DNA from: Accumulibacter sp. | GTDB taxonomy: Bacteria; Pseudomonadota; Gammaproteobacteria; Burkholderiales; Rhodocyclaceae | Length of the DNA stretch: 41,371 bases | Assembly: GCA_031257115.1 (NCBI GenBank) | Contig: JAIRPF010000199.1 | Span: 1 to 41,371, forward strand | Reading direction: 5' to 3' | In this document: piece by piece, positions 7,478 through 15,714 of the stretch | Layout of the letters: the number at the start of each line of letters is the position of its first letter | Position numbering within the stretch: the first letter of the stretch is position 1 | Notes under the pieces: model-generated | Database searches by the model: none | Told to the model about the DNA's origin: nothing | What the model saw: only the letters and a program-made list of their open reading frames with translations | Position numbers and translations under genes: made by a program

Positions 7478-10400
7478 TCACGTTTTCGCCGCCTCGCGCA
7501 TCCCTTCGGCCAGCGAATCCTCGATGTCTCCCTCCGCCTCCAGCAGCAGCGCTTCGAGCGCATCCTTGTCGGCGCCGGGGTTTTCCCACAGCCCGCGCGC
7601 GATCGCTTCGAGCAGGCGTTCGGCGATGTTCTGCAATGCGTAAGGATTATGCCGTTTGAAAAATCGCCGCATTTCCGGGTCGAGCGCGTAGGTCCTGGCC
7701 AGTTCCTTGTACTGCCAGTCCTCCAGGATGCCGGACGAGGCGTCCCACTGGTAGCAGATGTCGACGAGGCGCGACATGTCGCCCGCGCCCTTGTAGCCGT
7801 GCCGCTTCATGCCTTCGATCCATTTGGGATTGAGCACGCGCGCGCGAAAGATGAAACGCCCTTCCTCGCCGGTCGAGCGGATGCGCGGCTGGCGCGGATC
7901 GGACGAATCGCCCGAATAGCTCGGCGCGTATTTGCCGGTCACCGCTTTAACCGCCGCGTTCATGCCGCCGTGATAATTGTTGAAGTCGACGCAACTGAAG
8001 ATGTCATATTCGCGCGTCGGTTCGTTCTTCACCGTCAGGTCCAGTTTCCCCATGCGGCGGCGGAAATCGTCCTGGCGCGCCTCGCCGTAACGGCCCTGGC
8101 CGTAGGCGTAGCCGCCCCAGGCGATGTAGATTTCGCCGAGATCGGCGACTTCCCGCCACTGGCCGCCGTCGAGCAGGTCGGCGACGCCGGCGCCGTAGCA
8201 GCCCGGCTTGTCCGAATAGACGCGAAAGGCGGCGCGCCGGTCGGCTTCCTCCGGCGACAGGCCGGCCGCGATCAGTGCCTCGCGGTCGATGGCGACGTTG
8301 CGCGCCAGCGGGTTCATTTCCGGCGGCTCGTCGAGCGCCGCGACCATGCGCGCCGCGCCGTCGAGCATTTCCATCAGGTTGGGAAAGGCGTCGCGGAAGA
8401 AGCCGGAACCGCGGATGGTGACATCGATGCGCGGGTACGCGCGCTCTTCGAGCGGAATGATCTCGACGCCGTCGACGCGGCCGCTGTGCCGGTTCCACAC
8501 CGGGCGCGCGCCCATCATGTACAGGATTTGCGCCAGATCGTCGCCGCGCGTGCTCATCGTCGGCGTGCCCCACAGCACCATGCCGACCTGGCGCGGTACG
8601 CGGCCCTCGTCCCGGCGATAGCGTTCGACGAGCGCGTCGGCCTGACGCACGCCGACCTCCCAGGCTTCGCGCGTCGGAATCTTGAACGGATCGACGGAGT
8701 AGAAATTGCGCCCGGTGGGCATCACGTCGATGCGCCCGCGCGTCGGGCTGCCCGAACCGCCCGGCGGTACGAAACGGCCTTCGAGACCGCGCAGCGCGTG
8801 GTCGATTTCGTCGGTGATCCCTTCGAGCCTCGGACGAACGCCGTCGCGCACGAAACGCAGAACGTCGGCGACCCGCTGTGATGCGGCGAAGCGTTCGCGC
8901 GCCTCGCGCTCGATCGCCGCGTCGGACCAGCCGGCCTCGTCGAGCGCGTCGAAGGCGGCGCGGACATCCCTGAGAATCTGGCCGAGCACCTGCCCCTTGG
9001 TCTTGCCGAGCGCCTCCACGATCTCGCCCGGATGGTCGCGCAAGTCCTCGCCGTCGAAGCCGCGCGCGGCGGCGACGGAATCCCACAGCGAGGCCGCGCC
9101 GCCGTTGGGCAGGCGCGTCAGATGCACCATCGTCTCGTTGAAGCGCGGCGGCGGCGGTACTTGTCCCAGCGTGTGCAAACCATCGTTGATCGAGGAAACG
9201 TCGACGGTTTCCAGATAACCGTGCAGCTTGCCGAAAAAGGCGAACGGGTCGGCCTCGGCCTCGTCGCGCGTCATGCCGATGTCGGCGTCGAGATGCGCCT
9301 CGGCCGCCAGATTCCACGCCTTTTCCAGGATCAGCGGGATTTTCTTGGCGTCTTCCCGCCGCGCGTGATAGGCCGATTCCAGCAGATCCTCGATCTTCAG
9401 AAAGGCTTCGGTCATGCCGGCGTTGGTCTGCGGCGGAATCATGTGGTCGAGGATGACGCAATACGAGCGCCGCTTGGCCTGCGTGCCCTCGCCGGGATTG
9501 TTGACGATGTACGGATAGAGATGCGGAATGTCGGCGATCGCCGCGTCCGGGTAGCAGTCGCGCGACAGCCCGGCGCTCTTGCCCGGCAGCCATTCGAGCG
9601 AGCCGTGCGTGCCGACGTGGATCACCGCGTGCGCGCCGAAATCGTCGCGCAGCCAGCGGTAATAGCCCAGATAGTGGTGCGTCGCCGGCAGGAAGGGATC
9701 GTGGATCGTTTTGCCGTCCGGTTGCAGCGACGGCTGGTCGGCCTCCTCCATGCGCGCGCGCGGCGGCTGCACGCCGAGAAAGACGTTGCCGATCACCAGG
9801 CCGCCGACGAGCAGCTTGCCGTCGTGACAGAACGTGACGCCCGGCGCCGGCCCCCATTTCTCGTCCATCTCGCGCCGCATTTTTTCGCCGCGTTCGGCGT
9901 GCCAGCGCAAGGCCGTCGGCGTGTCGATCGCCGCCGCCGCGCGTTCGGCCATCTGTTCCGGCGCGAGATAGCGCCGGTCGCCGGTCAAACGGTCGAGCAT
10001 CTCGAAGGCCATCGCCTCGCCGCTCTCGAATTCCCGGTCGACGCGATAGCCCTCGGCGCGCATCCGGTCGAGCAGCGCCTTGACGCTCTCGAACGAATCG
10101 AGGCCCGCCGCGCAGCCGAGCTTGTCGTTGCGCGGCGGATACTGGTGGAAAATGATCGCCACCTTGCGCTCGGCGGGCGGCGCGCGGCGGAGGCGCGCCC
10201 AGTTCATCGCCCATTTCACCGTATGCCGGCAGCGTTCGGCGACCGGCTGGCGCATCAGCAGACGCGCGCCGGTCGCCGGATCGACGCCGGCGTCGTCGCG
10301 CGTGCCGGCCACCGTGCCGACGATCGCGCCGTCGAATTCCGGCTGCGCGATGTTGACCGACACGTCCATCGGCGACACGCCCTGCTCGGTTTCCTCCCAT

Positions 10401-11293
10401 TGCGCGCGCGGATTGTAGGTCAGGATCACCTGCAAGACCGGCGCGTCGAGATCGGGCAGCACGTGTTCCATGCCCGGCGTGGCCTGCGTGATCGAAAAGC
10501 TCATCGGCGAGAGCAGCGCCTCGATCAGCGTCCCGCCGTCGCGTTTGAAGAACGTGTCGGCGACCTCGGCGACGCTCATGTTGCCGATTTCAGCGTCGTG
10601 AAAACGATTGTGGAAGACCGCCAGCGGCACGCCGCCCTGCGCTTCGATTTCGGCGATCAGCGCGTCGAAGACCGCCAGGTCGCCGTTCTGCCAGGCGTAC
10701 TGCCCGAACCACAGGCCGATCACCGGCGCGTTCTTCGGCAAGCGCGCCGCGGCCCATTCGAGGTAGGCGTCGCGGTCGCGCAACCCGCCGCGCCATTCGG
10801 GGTGATAGAGGCCCTCGCGCGGCAGTTTTTCCGGCGCGGGCGGTTCCGGCAGGTCGGCGCCGAGTTCGCGCGCCACCGTCAGCAGCAGGCCGCGCAGGTT
10901 GTTCACGCCGCCCTCGCGCAGATAGGCGTGGCGGGCCGCGTAGGCCGGCGAGCCGAAATCGCCGCCGAGCGTTTGCGCCAGTTCGACGTCCTCGGCCGAC
11001 ATGCCGCTGGCCTGGACGTGGATCAGCCGTCCCGCCGCCGCCTCGGCCAGGCTTTCGACACCGGGAATCGAACCGCCGCCGCCGTGCGGCAGGAGGATCA
11101 GCGCGTCGGCGGCGCGGATCGTCCCGGCCATCGCCGCGATGCGCCTGGAATCGAACAGCTCGTCGCGCCCCGCCGCGACCACGCGTACACAGGCTTTTTC
11201 CTCCGGCGACAGCGCCGCCACGGCGCGTCCGAGCAGCGGCAGGTGGATGGCGGTGGCGTCGATCACGACGATCGTGCGTTGGGTCGTTGTCAT
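7478..11293 (-). CDS. cobN: CobN-family cobaltochelatase large subunit (or HmuS-like dechelatase)
   Basis: A 1271-residue cytoplasmic class I chelatase subunit, the usual CobN length. The conserved chelatase core is clear: HVGTHGSLEWLPGK at about residues 556-569 followed by the NNPGEGTQAKRR block, an upstream HQYPPRNDKLG segment, and the C-terminal NPKWIEGMKRHGYKGA block. The ATG at 11293 matches the family start (MTTTQRTIVVID), with AGGAA upstream. CobN normally inserts cobalt into hydrogenobyrinic acid diamide with the ATPase partners CobS and CobT, neither of which is here. Instead the gene follows tonB-exbB-exbD and a receptor, with 82 bp to exbD. That context also fits the related HmuS proteins that remove metal from imported tetrapyrroles. 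Family assignment is secure; direction of the reaction is not. Confidence 0.92.
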   Translation of the reverse strand: MTTTQRTIVVIDATAIHLPLLGRAVAALSPEEKACVRVVAAGRDELFDSRRIAAMAGTIRAADALILLPHGGGGSIPGVESLAEAAAGRLIHVQASGMSAEDVELAQTLGGDFGSPAYAARHAYLREGGVNNLRGLLLTVARELGADLPEPPAPEKLPREGLYHPEWRGGLRDRDAYLEWAAARLPKNAPVIGLWFGQYAWQNGDLAVFDALIAEIEAQGGVPLAVFHNRFHDAEIGNMSVAEVADTFFKRDGGTLIEALLSPMSFSITQATPGMEHVLPDLDAPVLQVILTYNPRAQWEETEQGVSPMDVSVNIAQPEFDGAIVGTVAGTRDDAGVDPATGARLLMRQPVAERCRHTVKWAMNWARLRRAPPAERKVAIIFHQYPPRNDKLGCAAGLDSFESVKALLDRMRAEGYRVDREFESGEAMAFEMLDRLTGDRRYLAPEQMAERAAAAIDTPTALRWHAERGEKMRREMDEKWGPAPGVTFCHDGKLLVGGLVIGNVFLGVQPPRARMEEADQPSLQPDGKTIHDPFLPATHHYLGYYRWLRDDFGAHAVIHVGTHGSLEWLPGKSAGLSRDCYPDAAIADIPHLYPYIVNNPGEGTQAKRRSYCVILDHMIPPQTNAGMTEAFLKIEDLLESAYHARREDAKKIPLILEKAWNLAAEAHLDADIGMTRDEAEADPFAFFGKLHGYLETVDVSSINDGLHTLGQVPPPPRFNETMVHLTRLPNGGAASLWDSVAAARGFDGEDLRDHPGEIVEALGKTKGQVLGQILRDVRAAFDALDEAGWSDAAIEREARERFAASQRVADVLRFVRDGVRPRLEGITDEIDHALRGLEGRFVPPGGSGSPTRGRIDVMPTGRNFYSVDPFKIPTREAWEVGVRQADALVERYRRDEGRVPRQVGMVLWGTPTMSTRGDDLAQILYMMGARPVWNRHSGRVDGVEIIPLEERAYPRIDVTIRGSGFFRDAFPNLMEMLDGAARMVAALDEPPEMNPLARNVAIDREALIAAGLSPEEADRRAAFRVYSDKPGCYGAGVADLLDGGQWREVADLGEIYIAWGGYAYGQGRYGEARQDDFRRRMGKLDLTVKNEPTREYDIFSCVDFNNYHGGMNAAVKAVTGKYAPSYSGDSSDPRQPRIRSTGEEGRFIFRARVLNPKWIEGMKRHGYKGAGDMSRLVDICYQWDASSGILEDWQYKELARTYALDPEMRRFFKRHNPYALQNIAERLLEAIARGLWENPGADKDALEALLLEAEGDIEDSLAEGMREAAKT

Positions 11294-11375
11294 TTTTCCG
11301 ATTCCTTTCTGAACGGAGGACAGGGATGGGGCCGGCATTTCGTATCCAGCGCTTCCGCCGATTGCCGGACATTGA

Positions 11376-11804
11376 TTACGAATCCGTCTTTTGCTCCGGT
11401 TGCGTGACGAAGCCGATGCGGGTGACGCCGGCGCGGCGGGCGGCGCTCATCGTTTCGGCGACGGCGCCGTAGCGCGCCGCGCGGTCGGCCATCAGATGCA
11501 GTTCGGCGTTGCGGTCGCGCGCGATGGCTTCGCGGAAACGTTCTTCCAGCATGTCGCTGGCCAGCTTTTCGCCGTCGAGGAAAACCTCGCCGTCGGCGGT
11601 GATCGACACCGGCAGCGTCAGCGGCTTGTCGGGCGTCGGTTCGCTCGCGGCGCGCGGCAGGTCGACTTGCACCGTATGCGTCATCAGCGGCGCGGTGATG
11701 ATGAAAATGATCAGCAGGACGAGCATCACGTCGACCAGCGGCGTGGTGTTGATCTCGGCCATCGGCGCTTGCGCGCCGGAGGAGTCGAAGCGGCCCATCG
11801 CCAT
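11376..11804 (-). CDS. exbD: Biopolymer transport protein ExbD
   Basis: Inner-membrane proton-channel partner of ExbB that energises TonB. The 142-residue product has one N-terminal transmembrane helix (about residues 22-41) with the essential aspartate at D25 in TPLVDVMLVLLIIF, the same position as in E. coli ExbD, followed by a periplasmic domain. AAGG lies about 8 bases before the ATG. Three bases separate it from the exbB stop, so the two are translated from one message, with tonB upstream and cobN downstream. Confidence 0.95.
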   Translation of the reverse strand: MAMGRFDSSGAQAPMAEINTTPLVDVMLVLLIIFIITAPLMTHTVQVDLPRAASEPTPDKPLTLPVSITADGEVFLDGEKLASDMLEERFREAIARDRNAELHLMADRAARYGAVAETMSAARRAGVTRIGFVTQPEQKTDS

Positions 11805-11807
11805 TTT

Positions 11808-12554
11808 TCAAGCCTTTCCAAAAGCCAGCCGGACGCGCGGCGGATTCTCGCGCGCGTCGTTGGCGGCGAAGTGTTTGCCGACGGTGAAGAAAACGTACAG
11901 ATCGTGCGCGAAGGCGTCGAGGCCGGTCAGGATCACGCGGTTGGCGCGGGTGAAGGCGTTGTAGGCGAAAACCGCCGGCAGCGCCACGGCCAGCCCGGCG
12001 GCGGTCATGATGAGCGCCTCGCCGACGGGGCCGGCGACCTTTTCCAGCGCGGCCTGGCCGGAAACGCCGATCGCCACGAGCGCGTGGTAGATGCCCCAGA
12101 CGGTGCCGAACAGCCCGACGAAAGGCGCGGTCGCGCCCGTCGTGGCGAGCAGCGTCAGGCCGTTTTCCATGACTGCCTGCGCGCCTTGCAATTGCTGACG
12201 CAGCGCGCGCTCCATCTGCCCGGCGGGATCGAAGCACGCCGCCAGTTGGCCGGAGGCCGCCTCGTTGCAATGCGCGTGGCAGCTGACGGCCCGCGCCGCG
12301 AGTTCCAGATAGGGCGAACCGATCCTCTCGCCGTCGAGCGCCGCGAGGCCGGACTCCAGGCTGTCCGACGCCCAGAAAGCGGCCACCTGGCGCGCCGCGC
12401 CGCGCAAGCGCCACCAGTCGAGGGCCTTGACCAGGATCAGGTACCAGCTGGCGATCGACATCAGCGCCAGAAGGACGGCGACGGCATGGGAAACGGCGTC
12501 GCCGCTGGCCCACAGATGAGCCAGGCCGAAAGCGTTCAGTGAAGAATCCTGCAT
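11808..12554 (-). CDS. exbB: MotA/TolQ/ExbB proton channel protein ExbB
   Basis: Inner-membrane proton channel that with ExbD drives TonB. The 248-residue product shows three hydrophobic helices: about 22-45, about 130-157 (TLLATTGATAPFVGLFGTVW, the conserved ExbB/TolQ motif) and about 180-203. The ATG is one base after the tonB stop (TGAAATG), and its GGAG ribosome-binding site lies inside the end of tonB, implying coupled translation. Order tonB-exbB-exbD and position beside TonB-dependent receptor genes identify it as ExbB rather than TolQ. Confidence 0.95.
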   Translation of the reverse strand: MQDSSLNAFGLAHLWASGDAVSHAVAVLLALMSIASWYLILVKALDWWRLRGAARQVAAFWASDSLESGLAALDGERIGSPYLELAARAVSCHAHCNEAASGQLAACFDPAGQMERALRQQLQGAQAVMENGLTLLATTGATAPFVGLFGTVWGIYHALVAIGVSGQAALEKVAGPVGEALIMTAAGLAVALPAVFAYNAFTRANRVILTGLDAFAHDLYVFFTVGKHFAANDARENPPRVRLAFGKA

Positions 12555-12555
12555 T

Positions 12556-13368
12556 TCATTGCTCCAGTTTGAACAAAATGGGAACGAGCACCCGGCTTTC
12601 GACGGGCGCGCCGCCGCGCCGGGCGGGGACGAATTTCCACCGGCGCACGGCGCGCAAGGCCGATTCGTCGAGACGGCCGCTGCCGGACGAGACGTCGAGA
12701 TCGACTTCCAGCGCGTCGCCGTCCTTCGAGACGAGCACGCGCAGGATGACCTTGCCTTCCTCGCCGAGGCGGCGCGATTGCGGCGGATACGGCGGCGCGG
12801 GGTTGTTCAGGTAAGCGGCATCGAAGCGCGCGCCGGTCACGGCGCCACCGGCGGCGCCGCGGTCATCGCCCGTTGCCGGGGCGGTGTTTTCGTTCCCGGC
12901 GGCCTTCGCCGGTTCGGGATCGGCGGCGATCATCGCGTCATTCCCCGCCGGTTCGTCGCTCTCCGTCGTTTCCAGCGGCGGGCGCGGGGATGGGGGCGCG
13001 GTTTTGGGTTTTGGCGCGAATTTGTAGACGGGCTTGGGAACAGGCGTGGGTTCCGGCGGCGGCTCGGCCCGCGCCGGGGGAGACAGGGGCAACGGCTCCG
13101 GGGCGATTTCGACCGGCCTTGGCGGTTCGGGCGGCGGCTCGATGAAATGAACCATCAAAGGCTTTTCGGGCGGCGCGGGAACCGCCGGTTTTAGCGTCAG
13201 CGCCGCCGCCAACGCCATGCCGTGCAGAACCAGCACGATCCCCAGCAGGCCGCCGCGCCGGAAAAGGCCGGAAGGATGGAACGGCGCGCCGCCCGTCCCG
13301 AAAATACGGATCGATCCCGCCTCGTTCCAGGATTCGCCACGGCCGAAAATAAAAATTCCAGACCCCAT
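12556..13368 (-). CDS. tonB: TonB energy-transducing protein
   Basis: Couples the ExbBD proton motive force to outer-membrane receptors. In 270 residues: a cytoplasmic N-terminus with a single transmembrane anchor at about 40-59, a Pro/Glu/Lys-rich periplasmic spacer at about 62-130, and a C-terminal TonB domain at about 184-270 including PYPPQSRRLGEEGKVILRV and WKFVPARR. The start at 13368 has only a weak GGA upstream and the N-terminus is longer than most, but no better start lies before the membrane helix. It begins 23 bp after the stop of the receptor gene at 13392-15521, so receptor, tonB, exbB, exbD and probably cobN form an operon. Confidence 0.93.
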   Translation of the reverse strand: MGSGIFIFGRGESWNEAGSIRIFGTGGAPFHPSGLFRRGGLLGIVLVLHGMALAAALTLKPAVPAPPEKPLMVHFIEPPPEPPRPVEIAPEPLPLSPPARAEPPPEPTPVPKPVYKFAPKPKTAPPSPRPPLETTESDEPAGNDAMIAADPEPAKAAGNENTAPATGDDRGAAGGAVTGARFDAAYLNNPAPPYPPQSRRLGEEGKVILRVLVSKDGDALEVDLDVSSGSGRLDESALRAVRRWKFVPARRGGAPVESRVLVPILFKLEQ

Positions 13369-13391
13369 TTTTGTCCGTATCCGATACCCGT

Positions 13392-15521
13392 TTACCAGCG
13401 CCCCTCGATCGCCACCATGACGGCGCGCGGCCGCGCGTCATCGCCGCCGAGCCGCCATTCCCGCCCGCCGGACCAGGCGCGCTGATTCCTGGATAAATCC
13501 TCGCCGAGGATGTTTTGCAGCGTGAAACGCAGGTTGGTCGCGCGATCGAGCCGGCGCACCCAATAGGCGTCGAGCGCCGAGCGTCCCCTGGTTTTCGCCC
13601 ATTGCTCGCCGGCGACGCTGGTGCGCGTATCACCGGCGCGCTGGAGCAGGAAGCCGGCGCTGGAAGAAAGCGCCGGCAGCGCCTGGTCGTAGCCGATGCT
13701 CAGGATGTAGCGGGGAAGTTCGCGCGCGTCGCGCGTGACGCCAAGCCGCCGGTCGTCGACCCGCGCCCACGGCAGGGTGAGATGAAGACGCAGCGAACCG
13801 CCTTTCGGCCCGAACGGATCGGACTTCATCTTGGCGTCGAATTCCACGCCCCAATGCCTCGCCTCGCCTTCGTTGAAAGGCCGTTCGATCCAGCGCGCGC
13901 CCTCCAGCCCGGCGCGGCGCTCGATGAAATCGCGCGTTCGGCGGTAATAGAAATTCACGCCGGCGACGGCGGACTCGTTGGGCCAATAATGTTCAACGCC
14001 GGCCTCGAAGCTGACGCCGCGCTCCGGCTTGAGAGCGGCATTGCCGCGCCGGTCGGGGTCGAGCGGCGAATTGACGCCGGTCGTCCTGACCGGCGCGTCG
14101 CTGATTTCGTCCAGCCGGGGCATCTTGAAAACGCCGCCGAGCGAAGAGCGCAGCAGCCAGCGTTCGTCGATCTCCCAGCGGGCCGCGAGCGTTGGCGACA
14201 GCGCCCCGCGCGAACGGGAATCGCCATCGGTTTCGAGAACGGCCGATTCGCCGCGCAAACCGCCGGTCAGCGTCACCGCGTCGCCGATCATCCATTCGTC
14301 CTGCACCCACAGCGTGCGCTGCCGCTCGCGCGCGCGGTACCGGCCACCGTCGACGAAAACGCCTCCGTAAGCCTGTTTTTCGTCACGCCTGAGCGCGGCG
14401 TATTCCAGGCCGACGCTGGTCACGTGTTTTCCCCAGCCGCGATCGAGGCGGAAAGCGGCATTTAGTTCGTTCTCGTCGCGCAGGATCGCTTCGCGGGCCT
14501 GCCCGGCGGAATCGTCGCGCGCGGTACGGGCATCGCGGCGGCCATCCATCAGCGACACGCGCCCGGAGAACTTGCCGCCCGCCACGGCGGTTTCGCCTTC
14601 GAGGCGCAGGCGCTTGGTGAGGTAATGGACTTTTTCGTGGCTGTCGCGCTCGAATGCCCTGAACGGCCCGTCGCCGCCCGCCGGGTCGGCGTACTGGAAG
14701 CGTTCGAGGTCGAGCCAGCGGTTGCCGCGCGCATGGAACAGCATCGGCCAGACGCTGAAACTCGCCGCGCCATCCTTCCAGTTGATTTTTGGTGCGAAAT
14801 ACTGCTCGAAGAACTCGTAACGGCCTTTTTCCGTTTCATCCTGCCACAGCGTCCGGACGCCGCCCGCGAAATCCTGCCGCCGCGCGCGCCGCTCCATCGG
14901 CGACTGATGGTCGTTGAGCGTCAGCGGCAGCGTCCAGGACCACGGGCCGCTGTATCCCTCCGCCGTCAGCGACGCCTGCGATACGGCCCGTCCGCCGCGC
15001 CGGTCGACGGCCAGCTTGTAGCCCAGGTTTTGCCTGCGCTGGCCGCGCGTGGTCACCAGGTTGACGGTCACTGGCGCGCCGCCGAATTCGGCGCTGGCGC
15101 CCTTCATGATCTCGACGCGCTCCAGCTCGCCGGACGGCATGCGCGAAACGATCAGCATGGCGTGCCGCGAATTCGACGCCGGGCGTTCGCCGTCGATCAG
15201 CACCTGCACCGAATCGCGCGCCATGCCGCGCGAACGCAGATTCACCGTCCCGTCGCTGCTCGGCGCGCCGGCGTCGACGCCCGGTAGCTTGCTAAGCACC
15301 TCGCCGACCGTCAGCCCGCCGGTCGCCTCGATGGCCTGCCGGTCCAGCACGAGCTTTTGCGTCACGGCGGCGCGTTGATCTTCAAGCGGAGATACTTTCC
15401 CGCTGACCATGACTTCCGGCAACAGGGTCCCTTCGGCGAAAGCCTCCGGCATCCAGGAAAACAGTAATCCACACGCCATCGCTCCAGCAAACCGGAATAA
15501 TCGCAAAAATATGTCTGTCAT
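13392..15521 (-). CDS. TonB-dependent outer-membrane receptor, first gene of the tonB operon
   Basis: A 709-residue outer-membrane receptor. The ATG at 15521 opens a signal peptide (about residues 1-29, hydrophobic AMACGLLFSW, cleavage near AFA-EG), then a TonB-box-like LLPEVMVSG, a plug domain (RRAVTQ-like start to SGELERVEIMKGASAEFGG) and a beta-barrel ending in an aromatic residue (EGRW). The frame runs upstream to 15713 only through degenerate gap DNA, so that part is not counted. No good Shine-Dalgarno is visible before 15521, which makes the start less certain. The ligand is unknown; its operon with tonB-exbBD-cobN suggests a metallo-tetrapyrrole or corrinoid. A broken paralogue of its N-terminus lies at 17736-18044. 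Confidence 0.85.
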   Translation of the reverse strand: MTDIFLRLFRFAGAMACGLLFSWMPEAFAEGTLLPEVMVSGKVSPLEDQRAAVTQKLVLDRQAIEATGGLTVGEVLSKLPGVDAGAPSSDGTVNLRSRGMARDSVQVLIDGERPASNSRHAMLIVSRMPSGELERVEIMKGASAEFGGAPVTVNLVTTRGQRRQNLGYKLAVDRRGGRAVSQASLTAEGYSGPWSWTLPLTLNDHQSPMERRARRQDFAGGVRTLWQDETEKGRYEFFEQYFAPKINWKDGAASFSVWPMLFHARGNRWLDLERFQYADPAGGDGPFRAFERDSHEKVHYLTKRLRLEGETAVAGGKFSGRVSLMDGRRDARTARDDSAGQAREAILRDENELNAAFRLDRGWGKHVTSVGLEYAALRRDEKQAYGGVFVDGGRYRARERQRTLWVQDEWMIGDAVTLTGGLRGESAVLETDGDSRSRGALSPTLAARWEIDERWLLRSSLGGVFKMPRLDEISDAPVRTTGVNSPLDPDRRGNAALKPERGVSFEAGVEHYWPNESAVAGVNFYYRRTRDFIERRAGLEGARWIERPFNEGEARHWGVEFDAKMKSDPFGPKGGSLRLHLTLPWARVDDRRLGVTRDARELPRYILSIGYDQALPALSSSAGFLLQRAGDTRTSVAGEQWAKTRGRSALDAYWVRRLDRATNLRFTLQNILGEDLSRNQRAWSGGREWRLGGDDARPRAVMVAIEGRW

Positions 15522-15714
15522 GGCGAAGAAGGCGGAGGTGGTTCGCAAACCGCCCCTGCTTTCCATCCCCTCTTGTGAAGAAGGGATCAGGGAAGAGCGG
15601 GAAACCCCGCAAAAGGGGAGGGTAATTGACCGCCGTGCTCCGCAAGAAGCGTCGTCTGTCATTCCAGGCGCATTCATGCGATTGTCCTGTAATTTTCTCT
15701 CTGATCTCATCATG

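Noticed and set aside
9032-11407. 791-codon plus-strand open frame opposite cobN
   Set aside because: Antisense shadow of the CobN gene with low-complexity translation rich in Arg, Val, Gln and His.
11376-12554. TolQ/TolR rather than ExbB/ExbD
   Set aside because: The genes directly follow tonB and a TonB-dependent receptor, no tolA, tolB or pal is nearby, and the ExbD D25 helix is of the ExbD type.
15522-15713. N-terminal extension of the receptor at 13392-15521
   Set aside because: The extra 64 codons come from degenerate gap DNA and would bury the signal peptide.
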